Assembly: GCF_020085105.1 (NCBI RefSeq)
Contig: NC_058056.1
Span: forward strand, 16,301,429 to 16,365,428
From: Siniperca chuatsi
Taxonomy: Eukaryota > Chordata > Actinopteri > Centrarchiformes > Sinipercidae
Length of the DNA stretch: 64,000 nt
Direction of reading: 5' to 3'
Shown: one piece after another, positions 22,217 to 33,600 of the stretch
How the letters are laid out: each line of letters starts with the position of its first letter
Numbering within the stretch: the stretch's first letter is position 1
Notes under the pieces: model-generated
What the model was told of the DNA's origin: nothing
What the model saw: only the letters and a program-made list of their open reading frames with translations
The model's database searches: none
Program-made: the position numbers and the translations under genes

Positions 22217-25200
22217 ATGGAGAAGCGACAGCAGATGAAAGACGCCCTCCAGCTGTGCATAGACAGACGTAAAGACGAGCTGCACAGTTTGAGTCGGGAC
22301 ATTTGGAGCCGACCTGAACTTGCCGGAAACGAGACGCATGCGCACGACAGGCTGGTCCGCTACTTCTCTCAGGACCAGACGTGGACGGTCGAAAGTCACT
22401 ACAAACTACCGACTGCATTCCGGGCCTGCTGGGGTCCGGTCGGTGGCGGGGAGGGTGAGCCGGGGCTGAACGTGGGGTTCATGTGCGAGTACGACGCGCT
22501 GCCGGGTATCGGGCACGCGTGCGGGCACAACCTGATAGCAGAGGTGGGGGCCGCCGCCGCTCTGGGGCTGAAAGCTGCTTTAGAAAGCCAGACTGAACTC
22601 CCTGTCCCAGTGAAGGTAACCAGGGAACTGTAGTGCTGTTACTTCAGAATAAACAACCAGAAGTCAAACGTTGAGCAACTCTGAAAGCTGACTGACAACA
22701 CACTGTTCTGATACATGATCAAAAGATATGATAGACAAATCTCAATCAGTCCTTCAGTCAACTCCTCTGATGACTCTGACTCAACAGGTCACACATTTTC
22801 ACAAGATGTGACTCCGCTCTTCAAGCAATAAAAGACTTGTGTATCAAAATAAAATACTTTATTTTATAGCCTATAACAGCCTAATAATAGCCTAATAGCA
22901 AAAAATTTAAAAAAGTTCAAGATTCGCTTTATTGTCCCTCATCCACGTTCAACATAAAAGACAAGGATAAGACAGCTACGGGGAACAAGAAACATATCTA
23001 AGAACATAATAAAAAGTACACTGATGTTAAATAGATAAAAACTTTTGGTACAAATATCAGTAAATAGGTTAAAATAAAGCACTGTTGGATTCTGTATTGA
23101 TTTTATTAAACAAATGTGTTTTTTATTTATTTATTTATTATTATTATACAAGAACAAGTTGTGTTGATGAGTCTTGGCTACAAGAGGTGCAGATTTTCCA
23201 ATATGAAGATATCATTTTTTTTCTGTTTATTCCTTAATTTGTTATATTTTTCAATTGAGTCCACAAACAATCAACACTTGCACGTCCAATAATTATCACT
23301 GAAAAGTTAACAACTATCCACGCAAACATTTTTTGATAATTGTAAATGAGTATAATATATAGCATCATAATACTTTGAATTTGTACAAAGTGTGTATTTT
23401 GTGGTGAAATATGTTTAAAAAATATTTTGACTGCAATATATTTTATTGTACTTCCGATTATGAGGGGAAAAAGTGTCAAAAACATATTACAGATTATTGT
23501 GTATTCTATATGTTCACAGACAGTTTGGTAAAAATGTATTTATTTTTGACCAAAAACAATCTTAACTCAAGGTTGACTGTTGAAGCTTTTTCTGGAGCTT
23601 TCTGCTACATCTTGCAGTCCTCAGTTGACGGGTGTTTGCTCAGTCAGTTGTCATGGAGATGACCGAGGCATGGTAATTCAGTCATGTGGTCCTATATGGG
23701 AAGGAGAGATTTGTAACCCCTGTCTCTGTTTAGAGTTAACCATCTTTGGTTACGATCGACGCAAAAAAACTGTAATGTTGTTGAAAACTCTGACAAAGCT
23801 AGTAAGTGGACCTTGAGTTAAAAACACTGTTTCCGAGGTCAAGAATTAACTTTGACCTTTGACTTATTTGACTGATAATTATGTCAAATGACTGTCAAAT
23901 GACTGAATTAAACACTTTTTATACCAGATAACTGTTCTGGGAACTCCTGCAGAGGAGGATATAGGAGGAAAGATCGATCTGATCAAGGCGGGGGCGTTCG
24001 CTGACATCGACCTCGTCTTCATGGCTCACCCAGCTCAGCAAGATGCTTCGTGCCTGCCCTGTGTTGCACTTGATGAGCAAGTTCTTGTATATAGCATATA
24101 AGGATTCACAACTTGTTCTCTGTGTCCTCTCTGCTTTCTCCATCTTAATGAACCCCCTAATCTATACATATTGCAGATAATCCTTAACCCGCTGTGTTGA
24201 TGTAACACAGGGTGTTAGTGAAGTACCACGGGAAGGCATCTCATGCTTCTGCATACCCCTGGGAGGGAGTGAATGCCCTGGACGCTGCTGTGCTGGCCTA
24301 CAACAACCTCTCTGCGCTCAGACAGCAGCTCAAACCAGAGTGGAGGCTTCACGGTGAGGAAGAGGCAGAAACTGGGATTAGCTGAGCTTCAAAGTTCATT
24401 CAAAACAATCTCACCTCAAAGTCCATTTACTTTTAAGCCGGCATGGACAAGAAGTCCTTAATGTGCTCATCTACAAGTCCACGACAACTGGGCAAATTCC
24501 ATCTGCTGCGAAGATCGTGTGATATGATCAAAAGCTCCAGAGCAGCTTCTAAATGGACCTTGTGGGACTTTGGGAGAAATGATGCATTTAGTTAAGGGAT
24601 GGATACAACTACAGATTGATTGATAGATTTTTTTTTAGGCTTGTTTAGGGTTACGCCCTAGTGGCTTTGGAATTAAGGCGCCGACCCAGTTCAAGTCCAG
24701 CTCGGGACCTTTGTTAAATGCTGTACTCCATCTCCTGTCAACTCTCTAATAAGAGTAATGGTATTTTATAAATAGTATTTCTAAAGAAAAGGATGATGAT
24801 AATGTTGTTTTGTATACTTGGTATCAGTGGTGATTTGGTGTCAAATGACTGATGAGTGAACCTCAGACGTCACCCTGAAGAAGGCAAGATAGCTGGAAAT
24901 GTTTGGTGTATAATGCATGGTGTGCTGGAGAAGAGTTGTGCAACACGTTTTTATTTTGATAGACTTAAATTGAAACTCAGACTGGTCTGCACCTCGCTGT
25001 GTGTGTGTTCTCAACGTTCTAAATTAGTGCTCAAAAATTACCATCTAATAGCTTTTACAAACTTGTGCCTCTGTCTGTTGCCTTGATATTATAGTGAAGT
25101 GATACACGAACAGTTACACACTCATTTAACAAGGATAGCAACCGGAAGGTATCTATGTCAGGCAATTTTTCCAAGTATTTTTAACAATTTTCATCTGCTT

Positions 25201-26592
25201 TTTCAAATGTAGAAGGATGTTTTTATCTCTTTATGTGTTATTATGCATGCATCCCTTCTTATCCTCCATTGCGCACATTGTGTTCTTCTTCTCCACTACA
25301 GGCATCATCAAACATGGAGGGGTGAAGCCAAACATTATCCCTGCCTACACTGAGTTAGAGTTTTATCTGCGCACGCCGCTGGTTAAGGATCTCTGTGACC
25401 TGAAGGCTAAAGCTGAGGCTTGCTTCAGGGCAGCTGCTGTTGCCACCGGCTGCCAAGTAAGCTTACCTAAAAATGTTGTCTTCCATTTGCTTCCCTCTCG
25501 GCTGGACGCACATTATATCCCTGATATGTAGATTAACAGTTGAGCACAGATGTAGAAACAAACATGTGTGAGCTGAGAAAAATGCCATTTTGGAGTTGCT
25601 GTTATATAACATTGCTCTTTTTTTTTTAACATATTCCTGTAATTATGCTCTGAGTGCTGTGCTACTGTTGCATAATTCACCGTTATCTTCAGGCTGCTTT
25701 TCTCCTACGGCTGCACTTGCTTCAGGCAGGTTTAACTCACATTACAGAGGAAGCATGGAAGTTCTTAGACTGTTAATATATGATAGTAATCTCTTTCTGT
25801 GTTGTGATGTTAAATTTCCGTCCCCCATGGATGAGGGTATACTTGTGTTTCCTTTAGGTGGAGATAATCTACCCCGCCCATGCCTACTATAACATTCTAC
25901 CTAATGCCACACTGGCAAACCTGTATGAAAGTAATGGAAAAGCTTTGGGGATTCAGTTTCCAGAGAAGGCAGCCAACTTCTCTGGTAGGTGAAAATAAAA
26001 AAGTCATAAAAAACGGACATTATTATCTCAGTCCAGTCCTTTCCCTGGTATGTAAAAAAAAAAACATAAAAAGTGTAACAGCAGAACTGTGATCTAGTGG
26101 TTTTTTTTACAGATTGTCTTTTTTCTTGTTCACTGGATCGTTATCACAGTGATTTTATAATTATCTGGCAGGTTCTACAGACTTTGGCAACGTATCATTC
26201 ATCGTCCCTGGTATCCACCCTTTCTTCTACATCTGCACCGATGCGGTTAATCACACTGAGGAATACACCGAAGCAGCAGGTATGGCAGCACGTGTTTATT
26301 GGGAACAGATGTTGTTTCTTGTATTGAAATTAAATTACACTACGATCAGACAATTTCAGCCGTCATCTCTTTCCAGGTCACTTGGTTTGCCTGTTTAGTT
26401 TCTATTTACCCGATGCTTTATTTTTCTCCTCTGCTCTTTTTCCCTGTGCCAGGAGCTGAAAAGGCCCAGTTGTTCACCCTGAGGACAGCCAAAGCCCTGG
26501 CTATGACAGCTGTGGATGTAGTGTGCTGCCCTGTTCTGCTGAGGCAAGTGAGAGAGGACTTCAGCCTTGCCAAACTGAAACAGGAGAAATGA
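22217..26592 (+). CDS. pm20d2: PM20D2, M20-family beta-alanyl-lysine dipeptidase
   Basis: Seven exons: 22217-22615, 23928-24076, 24211-24353, 25302-25456, 25858-25984, 26172-26279, 26453-26592; 1221 nt, 406 aa plus stop. Human PM20D2 is 436 aa, longer at the N-terminus. M20 metallopeptidase signatures are present: [16 protein letters not shown] (exon 1, metal-binding C/H), GTPAEED (exon 2, catalytic acidic pair), MAHP, and [13 protein letters not shown] (exon 3). The C-terminal half aligns through [19 protein letters not shown] and [11 protein letters not shown]. In mammals the enzyme is cytosolic and hydrolyses beta-alanyl-lysine, beta-alanyl-ornithine and gamma-aminobutyryl-lysine, by-products of carnosine synthase (established). 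All phases close. Intron 2 uses a GC-AG pair. Tail-to-tail with GABRR1. The start was chosen as the first ATG after the promoter motifs, in frame with the conserved domain. Confidence 0.97.
22911..22990 (-). repeat. LINE-like 3' tail fragment in PM20D2 intron 1
   Basis: The reverse complement ends in '..gagggacaataaagcgaatcttgaac', resembling the 'gggacaataaag-ttatcttat' 3' ends of fish LINEs. Short and diverged. Confidence 0.35.
22991..23927. other. Remainder of PM20D2 intron 1
   Basis: AT-rich intron; frames at 23234-23816 lack family resemblance and splice context. Nothing else seen. Confidence 0.6.
24077..24210 (+). other. GC-AG intron of PM20D2 (intron 2)
   Basis: The GT visible at 24081 would leave exon 2 in the wrong phase. 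Using GA|GCAAGT (donor GC at 24077-24078) with the CACAG acceptor at 24210 gives [12 protein letters not shown]. This has exactly the spacing of human ...MAEHDVTVKYYGK with phase 2 to 1 continuity. GCAAGT is the typical consensus of the minor GC-AG class of U2 introns. The intron is 134 bp. Confidence 0.85.
24640..24790 (+). repeat. tRNA-derived SINE remnant in PM20D2 intron 3
   Basis: An A-box-like 'tggctttggaattaaggcgcc' is followed 12 bp later by the B-box-like GTTCAAGTCC and 'agctcgggacctttgttaaatgctgtactccatctcctgtc'. The latter resembles the body of fish tRNA-derived SINEs ('gggacctttgttgcatgtcat..'). Degenerate. Confidence 0.5.
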
Positions 26593-26726
26593 GTAGAAGG
26601 GACAGCTTTGACAGCTCCATAAAAACAATGACTTAATAATAACAGGAAAAAATAATTAGGTGTTTTAATGTAATGTCTAAAGTCACTGTGCATTGTCCCT
26701 GAAAAAAGTTAAAATAGATACATTAA

Positions 26727-26871
<145 letters not shown>

Positions 26872-27289
26872 CATAGGACATTTTATACCTGTCAGGGTTG
26901 TGCACATGTTGGCAAACAGCAGTTCCAACAGTTCGTATGTTTACCCTTGAAGCATAGAGCCATAAAACTACAACTCAGTGTGGTACATAATATTTATGAC
27001 AACAGAGCTGCTGTGTATCTCAAAGACCACCTTCATTGGGTTGGACGAACTCGTTCCCACCAGAGTAGAACTACTGTTACCGACTGGTGCTTGCTGAGGT
27101 TCAATACCAACATGAGTACCTGTTCTTTTAGATGGTGTAGTGCCAGGAATGATGTTACCTTTGCACATTAAAATAATAATTAAAATAAAAGTAAATAATA
27201 TAACACTGCAATTTTGAACAGAAGGTAAAATTATGGCTCATAGGACACTATGAAGTGTAATTTTATGTAATTTCTTATGCTAGCAGCAT

Positions 27290-27665
27290 GGTTGTTTGGT
27301 TCACCACGTTGGTCCAAACTGAAATATCTCAGTAACTATTGGATGGATTAAGATAAAATTTTGTTCAAACATTCACGGTCCTAGCGGATGAAACCCTACT
27401 GGCTTTAGTGATCCCCTGACTTTTCCTCTAGCGCCACCCTGACGCTTGACCTTTTTGGCTTTATGGTCCCACAACTATTGGATGGATTTCTGTGAAATTT
27501 GGTTCAGACATTCATGTTCCCCAAAGTTGAATTGGTGATCCCTTAACTCATCATACTTTGGTTTATGATCAAATACCTGCAAAACGAATCACATTTACAT
27601 CATCCTCAGCTGTAGTTCGCGTTTAGTGCTAATTAACAAATGTTAGCATGCTAAGATGTGTTAGC
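27290..27665 (-). repeat. Interspersed repeat, same family as 15360-15780
   Basis: Shares blocks 'ttggtccaaactgaaatatctcagtaactattggatgga', 'ccctgacttttcctctagcgcca', 'tttatgatcaaatacctgcaaaacgaatcacatt' and 'gtttagtgctaattaacaaatgttagcatgcta' with 15360-15780 in the same order. It fills part of the PM20D2-GABRR1 intergenic space. Confidence 0.7.
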
Positions 27666-27669
27666 ATTT

Positions 27670-28820
27670 AGCTCAAAGCACCCGCAGACTTGATTTTTTT
27701 TTTTGATGATGATAGAGGTATTTATTGTGTTGGTTTGTTGGTAGTATGATGTCGCCCATTCACTCAGCGTCTTACATCTTTGCTATCTTTACATCAACAA
27801 CCACAATTTAAATAAGCCTAAATCTTTATTGTGGCGTCCTTTAACATTTTTGTACTTGTGATTTGATGTCCTCCTTCTTGTAATGTCTAAGCTAATTTTA
27901 TCTAAATAATCGTACTAACAGTATTTATACAGAATGTCATTTTCACTTATTGCCGACATGACCTGATCTGGAAGTGGTGTTGCATTCCCATGAAATCCCA
28001 TTGACCTATTCACTCATTTAGATTTCTGGGCACGCTTTCAAAAAGCTCACAGTTCGATTTAAAAACTTTCACAGATGTGGTGGAAAATCAGGTTCTGGAC
28101 ATCTTTTTGATGCTTTATCCTTTTCATGTCTTTCTGCTGCAGTGATGCCTTTGTTTGTTTGTTGTGATGTTTTTGAAGGATGATGGTGCACAAAGTTTGA
28201 ATTGTCACCGTGCCCTTTGGGACGTTACGTGGATTAAAACAAAAGTAAAAAAAATTGAAAAATTCTTCAGCATAATCCACACTTTTGCCTGCAAGAAATC
28301 AGAGAAATTGTTTTTAAAAATAGGCTTACTGTTATATCCCTTTACGTCACATGTGAGCAGTTAATGGTATTATAGAATATGCAGTTTATATGAATGCTTA
28401 TCAGCAATCAGACCTGTGCCAGTGAGAGTAGAGAGACCCTGCAGCTGGTAGCAATCCAATGTCTAATATCTGTGAAAGCTTATCCTCCAGCACTGTTTAA
28501 ATATACTGTATAAATATTTGTAAGAAGAAGAAGAAAATAGGATCAAAATTTGGGACCAAGACAGAGGTCTAACCAGAAAGATGTCGCCAAATGCTTCAAC
28601 TGAAATGAAGTGTCTGTTGTTTGTGTATTTAGTTGATTTGAATTGATTGATGACTGCAGAAGCAGTACTCAGCCATCCATCTCAGTCCATTTCCATTTTT
28701 ACAAACTAAATGTATTACATGGAGATTTAAAATGCACAGTGTTGTGGTTGTGTTGTTCAGCACCTACGCTCTGCTCAAATAATTTTCACATTTTCAGAAA
28801 ACAAAACATTTATTAAACAT
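27670..28820. other. Intergenic, nothing recognised
   Basis: AT-rich spacer between PM20D2 and GABRR1; no gene supported. Confidence 0.5.
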
Positions 28821-28824
28821 TTTC

Positions 28825-28979
28825 CCATATATAACATTTTTCCAGAGTTTAATATCTATATGTTTGGTCAATAAATTGTCATAAACCACCAAAGGAAATT
28901 CCATATATAACATTTTTCCAGAGTTTAATTTATTTTTCTGTATATTTGGTCATTAAATTGTCATAAACCACCAAAAGAT
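28825..28979 (+). repeat. 76-bp tandem direct duplication
   Basis: Unit 28825-28900 ('ccatatataacatttttcc ... gtcataaaccaccaaa') is repeated, slightly diverged, from 28901. There are two copies only. Confidence 0.85.
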
Positions 28980-29410
28980 ATTTTTAATATATCTTTTGCC
29001 TAACGTATACAGTTTTTTTAAGCTGAAAAACACAATAAAACTAGCAACTAACAGGTCACAGTGAACCTCAAAGCCTCACAACACCAAACAGAGGAGATGA
29101 GCTTCAGATGTTTAAAAAAAAAAAAAAGAACAAATGAGGACATTTAAAAAAGTCAGTACCATAATCAGTGTTTGGGATTTACTAAACATATATTTTTACA
29201 TTTGTGATTTTAATACAGCATTATTTTGCCTTTTTACTAAACTTTGTCAGATCATGCAACTGCAATGCAGTACATAGCTTGACAGCAAAATAATTGCATT
29301 GATACAAAAATCACAAGAAACTGTAACACATACTGAATCATATTAACGTGCTGCAAAAGAAAAAAATTGAACATTAAGAACAAGAATAATCTGATTATCA
29401 GGTTTTTAAA

Positions 29411-29815
29411 GGAATATTTCCACATATTGGGAAATGACATTCACTTTCTCCCCATGAGTTAGATGACAAGATTGATACCACTATCATGTCTATACAGTAA
29501 ATATTAGGCTACAGCCAGGAGATGTTAGCTTAGCACAATGACTGGAAACAGGGAAACAGCTAGCCTGCTCCGTCCGAATATAACAAGGCCCGTTTACCAG
29601 CACCTCTAAAGATCACTAATTGACGTGTTATATCTTGTTTGTTTAATCCTCAGGACAGAGCCAGGCTAGCTGTTTCCCCCTGTTTACAGTGTTTGTGCTA
29701 AGCTAAGTTAACTGGCTGCTGACTGTAGCTTTATATTAAACGGACAGATATGAGTGGTGTCAATCTTCTCATCTAACTTTCCACCAGAAAGCAAATAAGC
29801 TGAGCTATTCCTTAA
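29411..29815. repeat. Foldback element, copy 4, near full length
   Basis: The left arm runs from about 29411 ('gaatatttccacatattggg..gttagatgacaagattgataccactatcatg') to 'acagctagcctgctccgtcc' near 29576. The centre includes 'cagcacctctaaagatcactaattgacgtgttatatcttgtttgt'. The right arm (about 29653-29815) is the imperfect reverse complement ('agccaggctagctgtttcccc' ... 'atcttctcatctaact'). Arms are about 160 bp. It lies about 540 bp past the GABRR1 stop codon. Confidence 0.75.
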
Positions 29816-30356
29816 AAGATTTTTAGTTTGTCATTGATTGTCAAGTCTAGTTCATAAGCAAGGGAAGGAATCTGTCCATACGCAGGCAATGTCAGAAATC
29901 CGTTTTCAGTTCACACTTTCGGTTTTGAAAATGTGGTCAAAGAGTCACTGCATCGAGAACCGAAATGTAGCTGAGTTAAACTGCACAATTACACAGGTCC
30001 ATGTTTATGAATCTCTCTTTGCAGTAAATCATCAGGCGACAATATCCAAACGTCTTTCCATCAACAGCACTATAGTTACAACATGAAACCACATAGATCT
30101 GATGGAGTGACAAAACCAGCGACGATGACTGTCCTGTTTGTCAGCAGCTCATTTTTAAGCTCCTCAGTTTTAAGTGGCTGGGTCAAGAAGGCAATGGTCA
30201 CCAATCTGTCAATGGTCCCCATGCATCTCATGAGCAGTTTCTCTGTCTGAAAAGCATAAAATGCAATGTTATTTTCTTGCTCTTTCACAAATGAGCCAAG
30301 CTCCTAGAGTCTCATCATGGACGACTCTCACAGAGGATCAACTTCTGCATCCCGCG
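29816..30356. other. GABRR1 3' flank, probable 3' UTR side
   Basis: The 540 bp beyond the GABRR1 stop codon. No polyadenylation site is assigned with confidence and no other gene was seen. Confidence 0.4.
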
Positions 30357-30659
30357 TTACGAGTAGATGGACCAGTAGATGATGTTAAAGAGGATGTAGG
30401 CTCCAGGAAACACAACCCTCGAGTACTTGTCTATGGCGTGGGTGTCTATCCAAATGTTCACGTAGCCTCTGGATGGCTTCACCTGGTTTGTGATCTGCGG
30501 GTCATTCAGTGCCACCTGGGCCAACATTCGCTCCTGGCGGCCGCCGTTCTCTGGCATCCCATAATTCCCTGTGGTGTTGATATCCATAGACCCGTAGCCA
30601 GTGATCTGGGGGTCGATCATCATCTCATCGGGGTTGCCAATGCCACATGTACACGGCAG
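30357..30659 (-). CDS. gabrr1: gabrr1 exon 10: M3-M4 loop end and M4
   Basis: Starts [14 protein letters not shown] and ends with [18 protein letters not shown] followed by M4 and the stop codon (30357-30359, TTA on the plus strand). The intracellular loop is the least conserved part against human rho1 but retains the N-Y-x-M-P-E-N-G stretch. Phase 0 acceptor CTAG at 30660-30661. Confidence 0.95.
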   Translation of the reverse strand: MPCTCGIGNPDEMMIDPQITGYGSMDINTTGNYGMPENGGRQERMLAQVALNDPQITNQVKPSRGYVNIWIDTHAIDKYSRVVFPGAYILFNIIYWSIYS

Positions 30660-33600
30660 CTAGAGAGGTAAAAAAGGAAACAAAGTCATTTTGACACTTT
30701 GAAATCTGCTTATTGTAAACGCTATTAAGTCATAAAACAAACTAAAATGACAATATAAATACATTAGTTTGTTAAATGTTTATCATTTTCCTGCACACTC
30801 AGGGCCTTTAAATAACTTTGGCATGAAACATTTATAAAAGGATGGTTGTGCTGGAAATGTTCCCTGGGGTACGTGGGCAATTTGGCTCCATATGCTGCAG
30901 CATTTGGCAGATGAAGAATAGCAATATAGTACACAAGCTGTAGTCCCAGAAATAATTTGACATAGCTGCGAGAGCTTAAAGTGAGCCTATTTAGAAAATA
31001 TTTATCTGTTTATTGGAAATGCACATAAATTATTAATTCGTGTTTCTACCGGTTTAGAAATATTTTAATGTGTAAAATATTTTAATACAAAATCAGGTCA
31101 GCCTTGTCCTATGTTGATTTAGAGAGAGCTTTTAATGCATCTTGCTTTTATTGAGTCTCTTATTTGCAGCTATTACAGGACGCAACAATTAGAATTTTAT
31201 CCACAACAGTAGACCATTTAACATTTAGGAAATTTAAATCAGCCTGTAGAGAGCTTTAAAATTCTGTCAACTTTATGGTAAATATGGGTTTGATTTAAAA
31301 AAAAAATGATAAGCCATTTACATATTTTTATTTGACTTTTACCACCCAGTGTTCCACCCGTGGGACACTATTGCTATGTAGGAGTTTACCAGAATTCTAG
31401 TGCAATGGAAATTTACATGAATTATGTTTAAAAATAATGACCTGAAGGAAAAGAAGAGGCTATCCGCATACTGAAATTTGCAAGCTTCCAAGTTCTTATT
31501 AATGCATGAATTAAATTAAATTATTTACATAATTTTCAGTGTGCAGACAGCCTGTCATTTTACTTTGTTGATGTTTTTTGCCCTGGGGCTGGATGCGCAT
31601 ACTGTCCACCTTTTTTTGCTTTAAAAACATTGTCAGAAAAATAATCCAGGTACAATGCACGGTAGATTATACAACTAAAACCCTAAACATATGGTGTGGG
31701 TTTGTTATTAAATGGTTAAACTATTAGAACTGTAAAGCATATGATGTCCTCTGCAGAGCTCCAAATCTATGTTGAGAGGGTTAAATTCAGGGAAAAAACA
31801 GCATCAAACAAGAAACATATTTGTTGCACAGTCAAACTGTTTTAATTAATAATTTATTCAAAATATCAGAGCAACATTTGCTTCCTTATTTTTACTTGCA
31901 AAATTGAAAAAAAAGAGGAGAATAAGTTGGTCACATGCATTATTTACTCCCTGTGTGAACAGAAATGTAATTTCATCACTTGAGAATAAAGCTGTATTTA
32001 CTATTTAAAAGTCCAGAAATCAAAGTAAATGCCATGTAGCTGTAGTTGTTGCTAAGAGGGACCCTCGTCTTTGGAACATTTTGGCCAAAAATTAAGCTTG
32101 GCAATGTTGCACTCACTCACACTCAGGAGAGACCAGGACATCAGTAAGTTTATATGTTTGATTTTTAAGCACGTTGTTTCTTTAAGTGCAGTGAAGCCAA
32201 GATTATTACCGTAGTCTGGTAATGTAAAACTGTCTATGTAGAATGTCTGCCACTGTGAATCATTAAAAGATCATAGGTTAACTGTGATTTTAATGCAGGC
32301 AACTGACAACCACAGAGAAAAATCACATGAAATAACTTACTCTCTCCCTCAGTTTCCTCTCTTTCCTCTCCTGTACGGTGGAGAGGTAGTTGACCGCCGC
32401 ATACTCTATCACCGACAGGAAGACAAAGACAAAACTGACCCAGAGGTAAATGTCCACTGCCTTGATGTAGGAGACCCGCGGCATGGAGGCGTTGACCCCA
32501 GTGATAATGGTGGACATGGTCAGCACTGTGGTGATGCCTGGAGTAAAACACACAAACAGTTTAGTCACATCAGAGCTTTTATTTACTGTATCACTCGGTT
32601 GGGAGGCTAAAACCAAATCCTAAATATCATAGACAGGGCTGCGCACAATAATATTTTTTCATTTTGTGCTGCCATAATACATTTATATGGATATTAATTG
32701 TGTACTTGTTTGTTTTTTAATCTGATACAGTATTTTAGCGATCACTGTAGGACAGTATTGTAATTGCTCTCTCACCTCCACAGGAGGGTTGGAGGTTAGC
32801 TGCAGAACAAAAAAACTAATATGACCAACTTCTTGAAATTATTTCCTCTATACACTTCAGCAGGGCAAATGCTTCTATCTATGAGAGCCATAATCCAGAA
32901 CTTATATTATAAGATACTCCCTACTCACTATTTCTGCCACCAGTTCCCAACCTGTGGGTCGGGAACCCCTTAAAGGGTCACAGGAAAAATCTGAGGGGCA
33001 TGTGATGTTTAACAGATAGAACAAAAAAACATGTATTGAACATGAATTTATTTCTCAGATTTTTCTCTAATCTTTGCTTTATTATTGTAAAATCATGGGT
33101 AAAATTGACCTCTTCTGTCCTATAAAAATTGTTCAAAAGATACAACAAGGGATGGGAACTCACTCATTAAACTGCTTTCTTGCTGAGAGTTAGAGGAGAA
33201 GATCGATTCCACTCTCACGTCTGTACAGTAAATATGAAGCTACAGCTAGGAGCCAGTTAACTTAGCTTAGCATAATAACTGGAAACGGGGGAAACTGCTA
33301 GCCTGGCTTTGTCCAGGTAACAGAATACGCCTACCAACACCTCTAAAGCCGACTAATTAACATGCTGTATCTCGTTTGTTTCATTCATATGCTAAGCTAA
33401 GCTAACTGGCTGCTAGCTATAGCTTCTTATTTACCGTGAGAGTGGTATTCATCTTCTTATTTAACTCGGCAAGAAATCAAATAAGCATATTTCCCAAAAT
33501 GTTTGGGTCACAAAGAGGACCACTACACTGTGCTAACCTGTTTTCCCACCTTTTTTTTTTTTTTAGGAATACGCCTTCATTTTTCAAACTAAATAGTCTT

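Noticed and set aside
22086..22418. Minus-strand frames over PM20D2 exon 1
   Set aside because: Shadow frames of a GC-rich exon; the plus strand carries the conserved M20 motifs and splice sites.
24061..24143. GT donor at 24081 as the end of PM20D2 exon 2
   Set aside because: It leaves exon 2 in phase 0, while exon 3 needs phase 2 and would add residues absent from the human protein; the GC donor fits exactly.
28825..28979. CRISPR-like repeat
   Set aside because: Two long units without spacers in a vertebrate genome; a simple tandem duplication.
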